Below, piece after piece: positions 1 through 9,689 of a stretch of DNA of 39,973 nt; the stretch's first letter is position 1, and every line of letters begins with the position of its first letter. The position numbers were made by a program, and so were the translations under genes. The DNA comes from an uncultured Ruminococcus sp. (GTDB taxonomy: Bacteria > Bacillota > Clostridia > UBA1381): the NCBI GenBank assembly GCA_902796445.1, contig CADBPJ010000029.1, forward strand, positions 1-39,973, written 5' to 3'. The notes below the pieces were generated by a model. It had not been told where the DNA came from. It saw nothing but the letters and a program-made list of their open reading frames with translations, and made no database searches.

Positions 1-1215
1 TGCCGCACCAATTACTATAGGCATAACTGCAACTATACCCAGGAAGAATGAGCCGACTAAGTTTAGTCTTGATGTTACCTTTGCGATATAATCGCTTGTC
101 GGTTTACCCGGACGTATACCAGGTATATAGCCACCGCTCTTCTTGATGTTGTTTGACATCTCGATTGGGTTGAACTGAATTGTTGAATAGAAGTATGTGA
201 AGAATATTATCAACAAGAAATATAATACTCCGTATACAACTGTTGTCCACGCGGGTCCGTTTGTTGATAAACAATTCAGAATTGTTCCGCCGAATCCTGA
301 TGACGGAACGTTGCCGCCATTTAGCAATCTTACGATTGTTGACGGGAATGCCATAATGGATGATGCAAAGATGATCGGCATAACGCCGCCTGCAGCAACC
401 TTTATGGGGATGTTTGTGCTTTGACCGCCATACATTTTTCTTCCTACAACACGCTTAGCGTACTGCACAGGAATTCTCTTTTCTGCATCTGTAAAGAATA
501 CTACAAGTGCTATCGCAGCTATTGCAACTGCAAGTATTACCAATGCAATTACTGTGCCCATTGCGCTGAATGTTCCGCTCTTCATTACATATGTGTTAAA
601 TACTGATGTTACAGCTGACGGTATTCTTGACACGATACCTGCAAAGATAATCATTGATATACCATTGCCCAAGCCCTTTTCTGTAATAAGCTCACCAAGC
701 CATACAATGAATGCTGTACCTGCTGTGAATGTAAGAACTATTACAGCAAAGGATAGCGGACCTTCATTTGATATAGGTGTAAGACCTGGTGTTGAAACTC
801 CCATATTGTGAAGAGTTACATACAAACCTGCACCCTGTACCAATGCAAGTGCGATACCTACATATCTTGTAATCTTGTTTATCTTCTTTCTACCCTCTAC
901 ACCCTCTTTTGAAAGTCTTTCAAGTGCGGGGATAGCAACAGTTAATAGCTGTATAATAATCGAAGCATTGATGTATGGCGAAACACCCATTGCAAGGACT
1001 GTAGCATTTTCAAATGCTCCACCTGTAAATGTGTTGAACAAGCTGAACAAATCCATGCTGCTGCCTTGACCAAGGAATGCCTGCATCGCTTCTGCACTCA
1101 GATATGGAACGGGCAATGCTGCACCAAATCTGAATATAACAAGCATCAGGAGTGTGAATAGAATTCTGCGTCTTAAATCAGGAATTTTAAATGCGTTTCT
1201 GATTGTTTCGAGCAT
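1..1215 (-). CDS. secY: SecY, preprotein translocase channel subunit (C-terminus cut by window edge)
   Basis: SecY forms the membrane channel of the Sec translocon with SecE and SecG. The reading frame begins MLETIRNAFKIPDLRRRI, the usual SecY N-terminus, and the ATG lies one base after the rplO stop (TGA-A-ATG). About 405 codons are present. Hallmarks are the plug/TM2 region (GAFENATVLAMGVSPYI), the cytoplasmic loop with GGQSTNIPIKV, and the C4/C5-loop motif GYIPGIRPGKPT. Roughly 25-35 residues are missing at the left edge compared with the usual length. It is the last visible gene of the S10-spc operon, its normal place in Firmicutes, where adk usually follows. Confidence 0.97.
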   Translation of the reverse strand, partial: MLETIRNAFKIPDLRRRILFTLLMLVIFRFGAALPVPYLSAEAMQAFLGQGSSMDLFSLFNTFTGGAFENATVLAMGVSPYINASIIIQLLTVAIPALERLSKEGVEGRKKINKITRYVGIALALVQGAGLYVTLHNMGVSTPGLTPISNEGPLSFAVIVLTFTAGTAFIVWLGELITEKGLGNGISMIIFAGIVSRIPSAVTSVFNTYVMKSGTFSAMGTVIALVILAVAIAAIALVVFFTDAEKRIPVQYAKRVVGRKMYGGQSTNIPIKVAAGGVMPIIFASSIMAFPSTIVRLLNGGNVPSSGFGGTILNCLSTNGPAWTTVVYGVLYFLLIIFFTYFYSTIQFNPIEMSNNIKKSGGYIPGIRPGKPTSDYIAKVTSRLNLVGSFFLGIVAVMPIVIGAA

Positions 1216-1216
1216 T

Positions 1217-1657
1217 TCAGATCACCTCTGCCTTTCCGCCTGCCTTTTCGATTTTTTCCTTAGCTGACTCGCTGACCTTTGCTACCTTAACAGTAAGCTT
1301 CTTTGTAACCTCGCCTCTGCCAAGAATTTTTACGCCGTCAAGAGTTTTGCTGATGATGCCCTTCTCAAGTAAGCTTTGTGCTGTTACCTCGTCACCATCG
1401 TTAAACTTGTCGAGCACCTCTACGTTTACCGAAACATACTTCTTAGCGAAGATGTTTGTAAAGCCACGCTTAGGCAAACGTCTGTACAACGGCATCTGAC
1501 CGCCTTCAAAACCAGGTCTTACGCCGCCACCGCTTCTTGCCTTCTGACCCTTATGGCCTCTGCCTGAAGTCTTGCCAACGCCTGAACCGATACCACGGCC
1601 AACGATTTTCTTTCTGTGAGTTGAACCCTCAGCAGGTTTCAATTCTTCAAGTCTCAT
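1217..1657 (-). CDS. rplO: 50S ribosomal protein L15
   Basis: L15 binds 23S rRNA and joins during late assembly of the large subunit. The protein opens [17 protein letters not shown] and has the glycine/arginine-rich segment [19 protein letters not shown] typical of the family, 146 residues long. An upstream in-frame TTG would add 7 residues, but GGGAGG sits 8-9 bases before the ATG at 1657, so the ATG is chosen. It lies between rpmD and secY, the conserved order. Confidence 0.97.
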   Translation of the reverse strand: MRLEELKPAEGSTHRKKIVGRGIGSGVGKTSGRGHKGQKARSGGGVRPGFEGGQMPLYRRLPKRGFTNIFAKKYVSVNVEVLDKFNDGDEVTAQSLLEKGIISKTLDGVKILGRGEVTKKLTVKVAKVSESAKEKIEKAGGKAEVI

Positions 1658-1674
1658 TCGCTGCACCTCCCTGC

Positions 1675-1854
1675 TCAAATTTCTTCTACTGTTACAAGGT
1701 GAGATACCTTGTTTATCATTCCTCTGATCTCAGGACAATCGTTTTTCTCAACAACTGAACGGATCTTCTTAAGTCCAAGAGCCTCGACAGTTCTGATCTG
1801 GTCCTGCTTTCTGCCGATTGTGCTCTTAACCAAAGTAATTTTTAATTTAGCCAT
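1675..1854 (-). CDS. rpmD: 50S ribosomal protein L30
   Basis: A 59-residue protein ([19 protein letters not shown]...) with the family pattern of a short basic strand followed by [10 protein letters not shown] and a C-terminal half ending HLVTVEEI. L30 is a small globular protein of the 50S subunit. The ATG follows the rpsE stop with a short gap, and the TGA lies 17 bases before the rplO ATG. It is easily missed because it is so short. Confidence 0.95.
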   Translation of the reverse strand: MAKLKITLVKSTIGRKQDQIRTVEALGLKKIRSVVEKNDCPEIRGMINKVSHLVTVEEI

Positions 1855-1889
1855 TACTTAACCATTCCTTTCTGCTAATCAGTGTTTGA

Positions 1890-2393
1890 TTAACCATTGA
1901 TCTGGTCTACAGTCTTGCCGCGAAGCTTTGCAACTTCTTCTGCGCTCTTTAGTGATGCAAGACCTGCGATTGTTGCGTTAACAACGTTACGCTTATTATT
2001 TGAACGTAAGCATTTTGTTCTGATATCCTTTATACCTGCAAGCTCCAATACTGCACGGGCAGCACCGCCTGCGATAACACCGGTACCTTCTTTAGCCGGC
2101 TTAAGGAGAACCTTACCTGCGCCGTCTACACCGATTGCCTCATGAGGAATTGTTGTGCCTACCAATGGAACTCTTATCAAGTTCTTCTTAGCAGCCTCAA
2201 TACCCTTTCTTATTGCTTCGGGGATTTCAGCAGCCTTACCTGAACCGCTGCCTACGATACCGTTTCCGTCACCTACAACTACTAAGGCACTAAATCTCAT
2301 TGTACGTCCGCCCTTAACAGTCTTTGATACTCTGTTAATTGCAACTACGTTTTCCTCAAGCTCTAATGTTGTAGCATCAATTCTTTCAGTCAC
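1890..2393 (-). CDS. rpsE: 30S ribosomal protein S5
   Basis: S5 sits at the back of the 30S subunit near the mRNA entry site and affects decoding accuracy together with S4. The 167-residue protein has the N-terminal double-stranded-RNA-binding fold ([27 protein letters not shown]) and the C-terminal segment [20 protein letters not shown]. The start is a GTG at 2393, with AGGAGG nine bases upstream; no ATG fits better. It follows rplR in the usual order. Confidence 0.97.
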   Translation of the reverse strand: MTERIDATTLELEENVVAINRVSKTVKGGRTMRFSALVVVGDGNGIVGSGSGKAAEIPEAIRKGIEAAKKNLIRVPLVGTTIPHEAIGVDGAGKVLLKPAKEGTGVIAGGAARAVLELAGIKDIRTKCLRSNNKRNVVNATIAGLASLKSAEEVAKLRGKTVDQING

Positions 2394-2413
2394 TTGTTTG
2401 CTCCTCCTATCTA

Positions 2414-2773
2414 TTAGAATTCCAAGCCGCCTTCTCTTGCACCTTCAGCAAGAGCAGCAACTCTACCGTGATATACGTATCCGCCTCTGTCGAATACAAC
2501 TGACTTAATGCCTGCAGCCAATGCCTTCTCAGCTATTGCCTTGCCGACCATCTTTGCACCCTCAATGTTGGATCCGTTACCCTCAAATCCTTTTTCAACA
2601 CTTGAAGCAGCTACAAGAGTAACTCCGTTCACGTCATCAATAACCTGAGCGTAAATGTGGTTTAAGCTTCTGAATACGTTAAGACGAGGTCTCTCCGCAG
2701 TACCGGAGATGTTCTTTCTTACTCTGTAATGACGCTTAATTCTCGCCTGATTTTTATCTTTCATCTTTATCAT
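2414..2773 (-). CDS. rplR: 50S ribosomal protein L18
   Basis: L18 binds 5S rRNA with L5 in the central protuberance. The 119-residue protein carries a basic N-terminus ([19 protein letters not shown]), then [20 protein letters not shown] and the C-terminal [21 protein letters not shown] typical of L18. AAAGGAG lies about ten bases before the ATG at 2773. A second ATG three codons further in would be too far from this site. Confidence 0.97.
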   Translation of the reverse strand: MIKMKDKNQARIKRHYRVRKNISGTAERPRLNVFRSLNHIYAQVIDDVNGVTLVAASSVEKGFEGNGSNIEGAKMVGKAIAEKALAAGIKSVVFDRGGYVYHGRVAALAEGAREGGLEF

Positions 2774-2793
2774 TTTAAGAACACTCCTTTCAA

Positions 2794-3342
2794 TTATTTC
2801 TTCTTAGCACCTGTCTTACCTTCTTTACGTCTGATGTATTCATCAGCGTACTTGATACCCTTGCCCTTATATGGCTCCGGAGCTCTGAAGCTTCTGATTT
2901 TAGCTGCAGTTGCACCTACTCGCTCTTTATCAGCACCCTTTACGATGATCTGGTTAGGAGCAGGTACCTCAAGTGTAATACCCTCTTCTGCCTCGAAATT
3001 AACAGGATGTGAATAACCCAAAGTTAAGTTCAAGGTCTTGCCCTGCATAGCAGCTCTGTAACCAACACCGTTGATTTCAAGAGTCTTTGTGAAGCCATCA
3101 GTTACACCGATTATCATATTGTTTACAAGTGTTCTTGTAAGACCATGAAGTGATCTGTGCATCTTATTGTCTGAAGGACGTACAACTGTGATTGTGTCGC
3201 CTTCAACTGTAACCTTCATATCAGGATGAAGTGTTCTTGTCAAAGTTTCCTTTGCACCCTTAACTGTGATAGTATTATCAGCAGTTATGTCTACCTTAAC
3301 TCCCGCAGGAATTGTGATAGGCAATCTACCTATTCTTGACAT
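2794..3342 (-). CDS. rplF: 50S ribosomal protein L6
   Basis: L6 lies near the factor-binding centre and the sarcin-ricin loop. The 182-residue protein begins [19 protein letters not shown], has the central [21 protein letters not shown] and ends with the family signature [16 protein letters not shown] and a lysine-rich tail. Length and both repeated half-domains are normal. A GGAGG site precedes the ATG. Confidence 0.97.
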   Translation of the reverse strand: MSRIGRLPITIPAGVKVDITADNTITVKGAKETLTRTLHPDMKVTVEGDTITVVRPSDNKMHRSLHGLTRTLVNNMIIGVTDGFTKTLEINGVGYRAAMQGKTLNLTLGYSHPVNFEAEEGITLEVPAPNQIIVKGADKERVGATAAKIRSFRAPEPYKGKGIKYADEYIRRKEGKTGAKKK

Positions 3343-3415
3343 AGGATTTTCCTCCTTAACTTAAATTCTCTCTGTCCTTATGGGACAGGTTTTCAGTTTC
3401 TTATATGTTTTATTA
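3343..3415 (-). promoter_or_regulatory. rpsH-rplF spacer with a small hairpin
   Basis: This 73-base spacer is one of the longest inside the operon. In the RNA sense it forms a 6-bp hairpin with arms CTGTCC and GGACAG (plus-strand 3372-3377 and 3383-3388). There is no T-run, so it is not a terminator. It may be an RNA-processing or protein-binding site, but that is not shown. Confidence 0.35.
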
Positions 3416-3814
3416 TTACCAAACGAAGCAAAGAACTTCGCCGCCGATATGCTCTTTACGAGCTTCCTTGTCTGTCATAACACCCTTTGAAGTTGAAACG
3501 ATTGCTGTTCCAAGACCCTTCAATACTCTGGGCATTTCTTCTGCTGATGCGTAATATCTAAGACCTGGTTTTGAAACTCTCTTAAGGCCTGATATTACTC
3601 TCTCGCCTGACGGACTGTATTTAAGTGTCATTCTGATAACATTCTGCTTGCCATCTTCGATAATCTGATAACCCTTTATATATCCCTCGTTAGCAAGAAT
3701 TTCTACGATTGATTCCTTCATCTTTGATGACGGACAGTCAACTGTTTCATGCTTCTGAGTGTTAGCGTTTCTGATTCTTGTTAGCAAGTCAGCGATAGGA
3801 TCAGTGATTTGCAT
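3416..3814 (-). CDS. rpsH: 30S ribosomal protein S8
   Basis: S8 binds the central domain of 16S rRNA early in assembly, and in Escherichia coli it is the repressor of the spc operon. The 132-residue protein starts [17 protein letters not shown] and ends with the near-invariant GEVLCFVW; the [14 protein letters not shown] loop is present. It stands between rpsN and rplF with a longer than usual upstream spacer (91 bases). Confidence 0.97.
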   Translation of the reverse strand: MQITDPIADLLTRIRNANTQKHETVDCPSSKMKESIVEILANEGYIKGYQIIEDGKQNVIRMTLKYSPSGERVISGLKRVSKPGLRYYASAEEMPRVLKGLGTAIVSTSKGVMTDKEARKEHIGGEVLCFVW

Positions 3815-3905
3815 TTAAGTTACCTCCTTCCGCAGTAAACCCATTGTTTACTACTGACGTGTTTACGAATTTATCAATTCGTCCTTCTATCAAAATTACG
3901 GTTAA
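3815..3905 (-). promoter_or_regulatory. rpsN-rpsH spacer with two hairpins
   Basis: A 91-base spacer, long for this operon. It holds a 7-bp perfect hairpin (ACGAATT, plus-strand 3865-3871, with AATTCGT 3876-3882, loop TATC) and a 6-bp one (GTAAAC/GTTTAC near 3835-3853). Neither has a T-run. A role as an S8-binding or processing site is possible given the gene it precedes, but this is inference from position only. Confidence 0.35.
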
Positions 3906-4091
3906 TTACCAGCTTGCTTTCTTTACGCCTGGGATCTGTCCCTTATATGCAAGCTCTCTGAAGCAGATACGGCAGATGCCGAACTTACGAAGATATGCGT
4001 GCGGTCTGCCGCAAATCTTACATCTTGTATAGAACTGTGTGCTATACTTAGGTTTTCTCTGCTGTTTAACCTTCATAGATGTTTTTGCCAT
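3906..4091 (-). CDS. rpsN: 30S ribosomal protein S14, zinc-binding (type Z)
   Basis: S14 is a head protein of the 30S subunit. At 61 residues this is the short zinc-binding form: Cys24-x2-Cys27 and Cys40-x2-Cys43 make the metal site, in the context [20 protein letters not shown]. The C-terminus [11 protein letters not shown] is standard. The C+ form is the usual one in Clostridia. The gene lies between rplE and rpsH as expected. Confidence 0.97.
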   Translation of the reverse strand: MAKTSMKVKQQRKPKYSTQFYTRCKICGRPHAYLRKFGICRICFRELAYKGQIPGVKKASW

Positions 4092-4122
4092 GATTTTGTT
4101 CCTCCTTTAACCTGTCTACCGA

Positions 4123-4662
4123 TTAAGCGCTGAACGGAGCACCGAATAGTGTTAGCAATTCGCGAGCCTCTTCGTCAGTCTTTGCAGTAGTTACAAAGTT
4201 AATATCCATACCTCTGATTTTATCAATCTTATCATAGTCGATTTCAGGGAATATTAGCTGTTCTTTGATACCGAATGAGAAGTTTCCTCTTCCGTCAAAG
4301 CCGTTTGCGCTTATACCTCTGAAGTCACGTACACGTGGTAGAGCAACGTTGAACAATCTGTCCATGAACTCATACATCTTGTCACGTCTTAAAGTAACCT
4401 TACAGCCAATTATCATACCTTCTCTTAATTTGAAGTTTGCGACTGACTTTCTGGCACGTGTTAGTACCGGCTTCTGACCTGTTATAGCAGCCAAATCTGC
4501 ACAAGCAGCGTCGATTACCTTTGAGTTTTCCTTAGCTTCGCCAAGACCGATGTTTATCGTAATCTTTGAAAGCTTTGGAATTTGCATAACACTCTTATAT
4601 GAGAATTTACTCATAAGAGCCGGTGCGATTTCCTGATTATACTTATCCTGTAATCTACTCAT
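4123..4662 (-). CDS. rplE: 50S ribosomal protein L5
   Basis: L5 binds 5S rRNA and touches the P-site tRNA and the small subunit. The 179-residue protein has [18 protein letters not shown], the [20 protein letters not shown] block and [19 protein letters not shown], all typical. A GAGGAGGT site lies 11 bases upstream of the ATG. The neighbours rplX and rpsN are in canonical order. Confidence 0.97.
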   Translation of the reverse strand: MSRLQDKYNQEIAPALMSKFSYKSVMQIPKLSKITINIGLGEAKENSKVIDAACADLAAITGQKPVLTRARKSVANFKLREGMIIGCKVTLRRDKMYEFMDRLFNVALPRVRDFRGISANGFDGRGNFSFGIKEQLIFPEIDYDKIDKIRGMDINFVTTAKTDEEARELLTLFGAPFSA

Positions 4663-4685
4663 TATCTAAGTGTACCTCCTCTCAA

Positions 4686-5009
4686 TCAATCGTTAAATGT
4701 TTCGCCGCACTTCTTGCAGTACTTAGCCTTTGAGCCGTCATCAAATACCTTAACTCCAACTCTTGCAGGCTTGCCGCACTTCGGGCAAACTCTCATAACG
4801 TTTGATGCGTCGATGGGCATTTCCTTATCGATAATTGCGCTTGCCTGTCCCTGCATTCTTGCTTTCTGATGCTTCTTTGCAACTGCAACGCCTTCTACGA
4901 TAACCTTATTCTGCTCTGGGAATGCTGCTATGACATTACCCTCTTTGCCCTTATCTTTACCGGCGATTACTACTACCTTATCGCCTCTTTTTACATGCAT
5001 TTTATTCAT
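4686..5009 (-). CDS. rplX: 50S ribosomal protein L24 with C-terminal Cys4 zinc-ribbon
   Basis: L24 starts large-subunit assembly and sits near the peptide tunnel exit. The N-terminal KOW motif is clear (KRGDKVVVIAGKDKGKEG, residues 7-24). The C-terminal half has Cys75-x2-Cys78 and Cys98-x2-Cys101 in place of the non-cysteine residues seen in many homologues, so it probably binds zinc. Length (107) is normal. AAGGAGG lies nine bases before the ATG. Confidence 0.97.
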   Translation of the reverse strand: MNKMHVKRGDKVVVIAGKDKGKEGNVIAAFPEQNKVIVEGVAVAKKHQKARMQGQASAIIDKEMPIDASNVMRVCPKCGKPARVGVKVFDDGSKAKYCKKCGETFND

Positions 5010-5027
5010 TTCCGACTTCCTCCTTAA

Positions 5028-5396
5028 TTAAAGAACTTCCGGAGCCAATGAAAGAATCTTCATGTATTCTTTGTCTCTAAGCTCTCTTGCAACCGGTCCG
5101 AAAATACGAGTACCTCTTGGGTTCTTATCGTCCTTTACTATTACAGCTGCATTTTCGTCGAATCTGATATATGAACCGTCAGCACGTTTTGACATGTTTA
5201 CTGTTCTGACAACAACCGCCTTAACAACGTCGCCTTTCTTAACAACGCCGCCTGGTGTTGCCTTTTTAACGCTACAAATAATTTCATCGCCAACAGCCGC
5301 ATATCTCTTTTTTGAGCCGCCCATAACACGGATACACATAACTTCCTTAGCACCGGTGTTGTCGGCAACCTTCAAGCGTGTCTGTACCTGAATCAT
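5028..5396 (-). CDS. rplN: 50S ribosomal protein L14
   Basis: L14 is a 23S-binding protein that forms intersubunit bridge B8. All 122 residues match the family: [18 protein letters not shown] at the start, the loop [13 protein letters not shown], and the end [25 protein letters not shown] site precedes the ATG. Confidence 0.98.
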   Translation of the reverse strand: MIQVQTRLKVADNTGAKEVMCIRVMGGSKKRYAAVGDEIICSVKKATPGGVVKKGDVVKAVVVRTVNMSKRADGSYIRFDENAAVIVKDDKNPRGTRIFGPVARELRDKEYMKILSLAPEVL

Positions 5397-5421
5397 TATG
5401 AAATCCTCCTTCCGAAATAGC

Positions 5422-5679
5422 TTACTTAACTTTTTCTACTATTTCTACCAATCTCCATCTCTTATCCTTTGAGAGAGGTCTTGTTTCCATTACCTTTACC
5501 TTATCGCCTATCTGGCATACATTCTCTTCATCATGAGCCTTTAGCTTATAGGTACGCTTTACAATTTTGCCGTAAAGCGGGTGTTTTACGTTATATTCAA
5601 TAGCTACAACGATAGTCTTATCCATTTTATTGCTGACTACCTTACCTATCTTTACCTTACGTCTGTTTCTTGTTTCCAC
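5422..5679 (-). CDS. rpsQ: 30S ribosomal protein S17
   Basis: S17 binds the 5' domain of 16S rRNA early in assembly. The OB-fold core [20 protein letters not shown] is present, followed by [19 protein letters not shown]. The frame is open eight codons further upstream to a TTG, but AAAGGAGG lies nine bases before the GTG at 5679. Starting there gives 85 residues, the usual family size, so a GTG start is assigned. Confidence 0.93.
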   Translation of the reverse strand: METRNRRKVKIGKVVSNKMDKTIVVAIEYNVKHPLYGKIVKRTYKLKAHDEENVCQIGDKVKVMETRPLSKDKRWRLVEIVEKVK

Positions 5680-5723
5680 AGATATGTGCCTCCTTTCAAG
5701 CAATATAAATCTGTTTTAATTGG

Positions 5724-5918
5724 TTAACCCTGTAACTCACGCTCGTGAATAGTGGTTAGAATACGAGCAATAGTCTTCTTAACGTCAGAAATTCTCTTCG
5801 GATTTTCTAACTGGTTTACTGCCTTTTGAAAACGCAGATTGAATAGTTCCTGCTTACATTCCTGCAGCTTTGCTTCGAGCTCAGCGGTTGATAAATCTCT
5901 GATTTCGTTTATTTTCAT
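5724..5918 (-). CDS. rpmC: 50S ribosomal protein L29
   Basis: A 64-residue two-helix protein ([20 protein letters not shown] ... [13 protein letters not shown] pattern) near the tunnel exit beside L23. Its ATG overlaps the rplP stop by one base (TAATG), so the two genes are translationally coupled. Position between rplP and rpsQ is canonical. Confidence 0.96.
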   Translation of the reverse strand: MKINEIRDLSTAELEAKLQECKQELFNLRFQKAVNQLENPKRISDVKKTIARILTTIHERELQG

Positions 5919-6337
5919 TACTGCTCACCATCCTCACGTTTAACAAACTTACACTTGATTGGGAGCTTATGCATTGCAAGACGCATAGCTTCACGAGCAA
6001 CCTCTTCTGAAACGCCGTCCATCTCGAACAATACTCTACCCGGCTTAACTACTGCTACCCAGTACTCCGGAGCACCCTTACCTTTACCCATTCGAACACC
6101 TGCAGGCTTAGCTGATACAGGCTTGTCAGGGAATATCTTTATCCATACCTTACCGCCACGCTTGATATATCTTGTCATAGCGATACGGGCTGCTTCTATC
6201 TGTCTTGATGTTATCCATGCCGGCTCTGTAGCTTGCAAACCGAATGTACCGTTTGTAACCTTGTTGCCGCGAAGAGCTTTACCCTTCATTCTGCCACGCA
6301 TAACACGTCTGAACTTAACTCTCTTAGGTAATAACAT
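5918..6337 (-). CDS. rplP: 50S ribosomal protein L16
   Basis: L16 binds near the A site and central protuberance and helps position aminoacyl-tRNA. The 139-residue protein begins [19 protein letters not shown], and has the central [21 protein letters not shown] and the conserved [18 protein letters not shown]. Its ATG overlaps the rpsC stop by one base (TAATG). Confidence 0.98.
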   Translation of the reverse strand: MLLPKRVKFRRVMRGRMKGKALRGNKVTNGTFGLQATEPAWITSRQIEAARIAMTRYIKRGGKVWIKIFPDKPVSAKPAGVRMGKGKGAPEYWVAVVKPGRVLFEMDGVSEEVAREAMRLAMHKLPIKCKFVKREDGEQ

Positions 6338-7116
6338 TACTGCTCTCCTCCTTTTGAGTTATTTCTTCTCTCACGCTTTTCGCCAGCCGGACGACGCGGA
6401 GCTTTTCCGTCACGACGACCACCCTTAGCATCACGACGCTTCGCATCTCTTGCCTGAGCCTCTGCTTCCTTCTTTCTGCCTTCAGCTACGTTTAGGATTT
6501 CGCCCTTGTAAATCCATACCTTAACACCTAAGATACCATATGTTGTCTTTGCCTCAGCAAAACCGTAATCGATATCAGCACGTAGTGTCTGTAGAGGAAT
6601 TGTACCCTCGTGATACTGCTCAGTTCTTGCAATTTCTGCACCGCCTACACGGCCTGAAACTGCGGTCTTGATACCCTTAACGCCCATTCTCATAGCTCTG
6701 CCCATAACCTGCTTCATAGCACGTCTGAATGAGATACGATTTTCAAGCTGTGCTGCAATGTTCTCTGCAACAAGCTGTGCGTTTGTGTCAGGGTTCTTAA
6801 CCTCCATAATGTTGACATTAACTGTCTTATTAGTAAGCTTTTCAATCTGTGCCTTAAGCTTATCTATCTCGGCACCGCCACGTCCGATGATGATACCCGG
6901 CTTTGCAGCGTGGATTGTTACAAATACTCTGTTCTGCTTTCTCTCGATACCAATCTTTGCGATACCGGCATTAAAGCATAATTCTTTTACGAATTTTCTT
7001 ATCTTGTGATCTTCTACAAGCTGGTCACCAAAGTCACGCTTATCTGCGATCCATTTTGAGTCCCAGTCCTTGATCACGCCGACTCTTAGTCCATGCGGAT
7101 TAACCTTCTGTCCCAT
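6337..7116 (-). CDS. rpsC: 30S ribosomal protein S3, with long basic tail
   Basis: S3 forms part of the mRNA entry channel and its helicase activity. The N-terminal KH domain carries [14 protein letters not shown]. The C-terminal domain has [18 protein letters not shown] and [18 protein letters not shown]. At 259 residues it is longer than the usual ~220; the extra residues form a tail very rich in Arg, Lys and Gly (from about residue 220). rplV lies 18 bases upstream. Confidence 0.98.
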   Translation of the reverse strand: MGQKVNPHGLRVGVIKDWDSKWIADKRDFGDQLVEDHKIRKFVKELCFNAGIAKIGIERKQNRVFVTIHAAKPGIIIGRGGAEIDKLKAQIEKLTNKTVNVNIMEVKNPDTNAQLVAENIAAQLENRISFRRAMKQVMGRAMRMGVKGIKTAVSGRVGGAEIARTEQYHEGTIPLQTLRADIDYGFAEAKTTYGILGVKVWIYKGEILNVAEGRKKEAEAQARDAKRRDAKGGRRDGKAPRRPAGEKRERRNNSKGGEQ

Positions 7117-7134
7117 GAGTGAACCTCCTTCTTC

Positions 7135-7473
7135 TTAGTCTTCCAATTCCTTAACCACTAATGTGATATGGCTGGTTCTCTTTAAGATTCTAAACGCTCT
7201 GCCCTGTGCTCTGGGCTGAATTCTTTTAAGTGTTGGACCCTGTGTTGCGTAACACTCTGATACGATCAACTTGTCAGCATCCATGTTATTGTTATTAACT
7301 GCATTAGCTACTGCTGATGCAAGAAGCTTGCCAACGTATTCACAACCAGATTTTGGTGTGTTCTTCAAGATAGCCTCTGCAACCTTTACAGGCTTATTTC
7401 TGATAAGGTCAAGGACAATTTTAATCTTTCTTGATGAAATACGGGCATATTTTACTGTTGCACGTGCTTCCAT
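7135..7473 (-). CDS. rplV: 50S ribosomal protein L22
   Basis: L22 has a globular body on the outside of the 50S subunit and a beta-hairpin that lines the exit tunnel. The 112-residue protein shows ARISSRKIKIVLDLIRNKPV, the SAVANAVNNNNMDADKL helix, and the hairpin-tip sequence PRAQGRAFRILKRTSHI, where macrolide-resistance changes occur in this family. Standard length and place. Confidence 0.97.
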   Translation of the reverse strand: MEARATVKYARISSRKIKIVLDLIRNKPVKVAEAILKNTPKSGCEYVGKLLASAVANAVNNNNMDADKLIVSECYATQGPTLKRIQPRAQGRAFRILKRTSHITLVVKELED

Positions 7474-7542
7474 TTAGGAAATCCTCCTTCCAATCATTTT
7501 GATTGTATTTTCTCTGAAATTCTCTTTAACGAATATTCCCGA

Positions 7543-7815
7543 TTATCTTGATGTCTTTGCTCCTGCGTGACCTTTGAAGGTTCTTGTAGGTGCAAACTCG
7601 CCAAGCTTATGTCCAACCATGTCTTCTGAAACGAAAACCGGAACATGCTTTCTACCATCATGAACTGCGATTGTGTGACCAACCATCTCAGGGAATATAG
7701 TCGAAGCTCTTGACCAAGTCTTTATGACTTTCTTCTCGTTAGCTTCGTTCATCGCATCGATTCTTTTCATAAGACGCTCTTCGACGAAAGGTCCTTTTTT
7801 AATCGATCTGCTCAT
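7543..7815 (-). CDS. rpsS: 30S ribosomal protein S19
   Basis: S19 is a head protein that pairs with S13 near the A site. The 90-residue protein starts [15 protein letters not shown] and has the signature [27 protein letters not shown] split around its core. A spacer of 69 bases with a 6-bp hairpin (CAATCA/TGATTG, 7491-7505) separates it from rplV. Confidence 0.97.
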   Translation of the reverse strand: MSRSIKKGPFVEERLMKRIDAMNEANEKKVIKTWSRASTIFPEMVGHTIAVHDGRKHVPVFVSEDMVGHKLGEFAPTRTFKGHAGAKTSR

Positions 7816-7852
7816 TCTCTGTTCCTCCTTTTACGAACAATATAAGGACAAA

Positions 7853-8686
7853 TTACTTGTCATTTCTTCTCTTAACAATGAACTTATTAGTTCTGTTCTT
7901 TGGCTTTCTTGTTCTAAGACCAAGTGCAGGCTTACCCCATGGAGTAACCGGTGCGGGACGTCCGATAGGTGACTTACCTTCACCACCACCGTGCGGGTGA
8001 TCGTTCGGGTTCATAACTACGCCTCGAACTGTCGGTCTCCAACCCATGTGACGCTTTCTACCTGCTTTACCGATAGAAATGTTCTCATGCTGCTGGTTAC
8101 CTACTGAACCGATTGTTGCCTTACAGTTAAGTGCTACAAGTCTTACTTCACCTGAAGGAAGTCTAACCTGTCCATAACCGTTTTCTTTAGCCATTAGCTG
8201 TGCACTCTCGCCGGCTGATCTTACAAGCTGACCGCCCTTGCCCGGGTGGATTTCCAAGTTGTGAATTAATGTACCAACAGGAATATCCTTGATGAACAAT
8301 GCGTTACCAACCTTAACGTCTGCGCCTTCACCTGATGTAACTGTCATACCGTCTGTAAGACCTTCAGGTGCGATTATATATGCCTTTGTGCCGTCCTCAT
8401 ACTGAAGAAGGGCAATGTTTGCTGATCTGTTAGGATCGTACTCGATACCGATAACAGTAGCATTCATACCGTCCTTCTGACGCTTGAAGTCTATAATTCT
8501 GTACTTCTGCTTGTTACCGCCGCCTCTATGACGAACTGTTATTCTACCGTAAGAGTTTCTTCCGGCATTCTTCTGCTTCTTAGCAAGAAGTGAACGTTCC
8601 GGAGTCTTCTTGGTGATTTCAGCAAAATCTGAAACCGTCATAAATCTTCTGGCAGGCGATGTAGGATTATACTTTTTTATAGCCAT
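7853..8686 (-). CDS. rplB: 50S ribosomal protein L2
   Basis: L2 is needed for subunit joining and peptidyl transfer. The 277-residue protein has the OB-fold/SH3 halves of the family and the C-terminal block [20 protein letters not shown], which contains the histidine near the peptidyl-transferase centre. The N-terminus [18 protein letters not shown] is typical. Full length. Confidence 0.98.
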   Translation of the reverse strand: MAIKKYNPTSPARRFMTVSDFAEITKKTPERSLLAKKQKNAGRNSYGRITVRHRGGGNKQKYRIIDFKRQKDGMNATVIGIEYDPNRSANIALLQYEDGTKAYIIAPEGLTDGMTVTSGEGADVKVGNALFIKDIPVGTLIHNLEIHPGKGGQLVRSAGESAQLMAKENGYGQVRLPSGEVRLVALNCKATIGSVGNQQHENISIGKAGRKRHMGWRPTVRGVVMNPNDHPHGGGEGKSPIGRPAPVTPWGKPALGLRTRKPKNRTNKFIVKRRNDK

Positions 8687-8737
8687 TATCCTTTACTCTC
8701 CTTTATCTATTTTCTGGATTTCTTCTTATTAATAGGA

Positions 8738-9040
8738 TTACATATCGAAGAACTCTATTGTCTTTGAGTCCTTTGCAAGAGTAACGATTGCTTTCTTCCA
8801 TGAAGCACGTCTGCCCTCGTAACGTCCCATTCTCTTAAGCTTGCCATCATAGTTCATTGTGTTAACCTTAGCAACCTTAACTCCGAAAACCTCCTCAACT
8901 GCATACTTGATTTCAAGCTTGTTTACAGTCTTTGGAACCTCGAAAGTGTATTTCTTGATTTCATTACCTTCTCTGTCTAATTCAACCTTCATTGATTTCT
9001 CAGTGATGATAGGTCTTTTAATGATATCGTATGAATTCAT
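8738..9040 (-). CDS. rplW: 50S ribosomal protein L23
   Basis: L23 is the tunnel-exit docking site for trigger factor and SRP. The 100-residue protein has [13 protein letters not shown] at the start and [23 protein letters not shown] in the middle. Its ATG overlaps the rplD stop by one base (TAATG), suggesting coupled translation. Confidence 0.97.
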   Translation of the reverse strand: MNSYDIIKRPIITEKSMKVELDREGNEIKKYTFEVPKTVNKLEIKYAVEEVFGVKVAKVNTMNYDGKLKRMGRYEGRRASWKKAIVTLAKDSKTIEFFDM

Positions 9041-9660
9041 TATGCATACACCTCCTCAATCTTAGCAACTGCTTCTTTTGAAAGAACCAATGCCTTATGC
9101 TTAAGAATGTCATATGTGTTAAGTGTACCAACGTGTGATGCATCTACACCCATGATATTTCTTGATGATTTGTAGATATTATTGTCAGCATCTGCTGTAA
9201 CTATAAGAGCTGATGAAACATCAAGTCCCTTAAGCAGTGCAGCAATCTTAGCTGTCTTTATCTCCTCAAGTGATAGTCCGTCTACTACGTATACTGCGTA
9301 CTCATTGTACTTAGCAGTAAGAGCTGACTTAAGAGCTATTCTCTTGATCTTCATATTCACACTGTAGCGATAGCTTCTGTGCTTAGGACCTAAAGCAACG
9401 CCGCCGCCTACCCATTGCGGAGCACGGATACTACCCTGTCTTGCACGACCTGTACCCTTCTGTCTCCATGGCTTCTTACCGCCGCCACGAACTTCAGTAC
9501 GAGTCTTTGTATTCTGTGTACCCTGTCTCTTATTTGCAAGGTGGTTTACGACTACTGTGTGAAGAACTGATTCGTTAACCTCTACTGCAAATATTGCATC
9601 TGAAGCTTCCATTGAACCTGTCTTCTGACCTTCCATATTATATAGAGCCAATTTAGCCAT
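9040..9660 (-). CDS. rplD: 50S ribosomal protein L4
   Basis: L4 has a globular domain and a long loop that narrows the exit tunnel. The loop is visible as [19 protein letters not shown] at about residues 60-78. In gamma-proteobacteria L4 also represses the S10 operon by binding its leader; whether it does so here is unknown. 206 residues, normal. A GGAGG site precedes the ATG. Confidence 0.97.
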   Translation of the reverse strand: MAKLALYNMEGQKTGSMEASDAIFAVEVNESVLHTVVVNHLANKRQGTQNTKTRTEVRGGGKKPWRQKGTGRARQGSIRAPQWVGGGVALGPKHRSYRYSVNMKIKRIALKSALTAKYNEYAVYVVDGLSLEEIKTAKIAALLKGLDVSSALIVTADADNNIYKSSRNIMGVDASHVGTLNTYDILKHKALVLSKEAVAKIEEVYA

Positions 9661-9689
9661 TATGTTTCCTCCTTTCCAAATACCCGAAA

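Noticed and set aside
1203-9500. Many plus-strand open frames through the ribosomal operon (for example 1203-1499, 2155-2508, 5955-6428).
   Set aside because: They are antisense to certain ribosomal genes, lack ribosome sites and show no family features.
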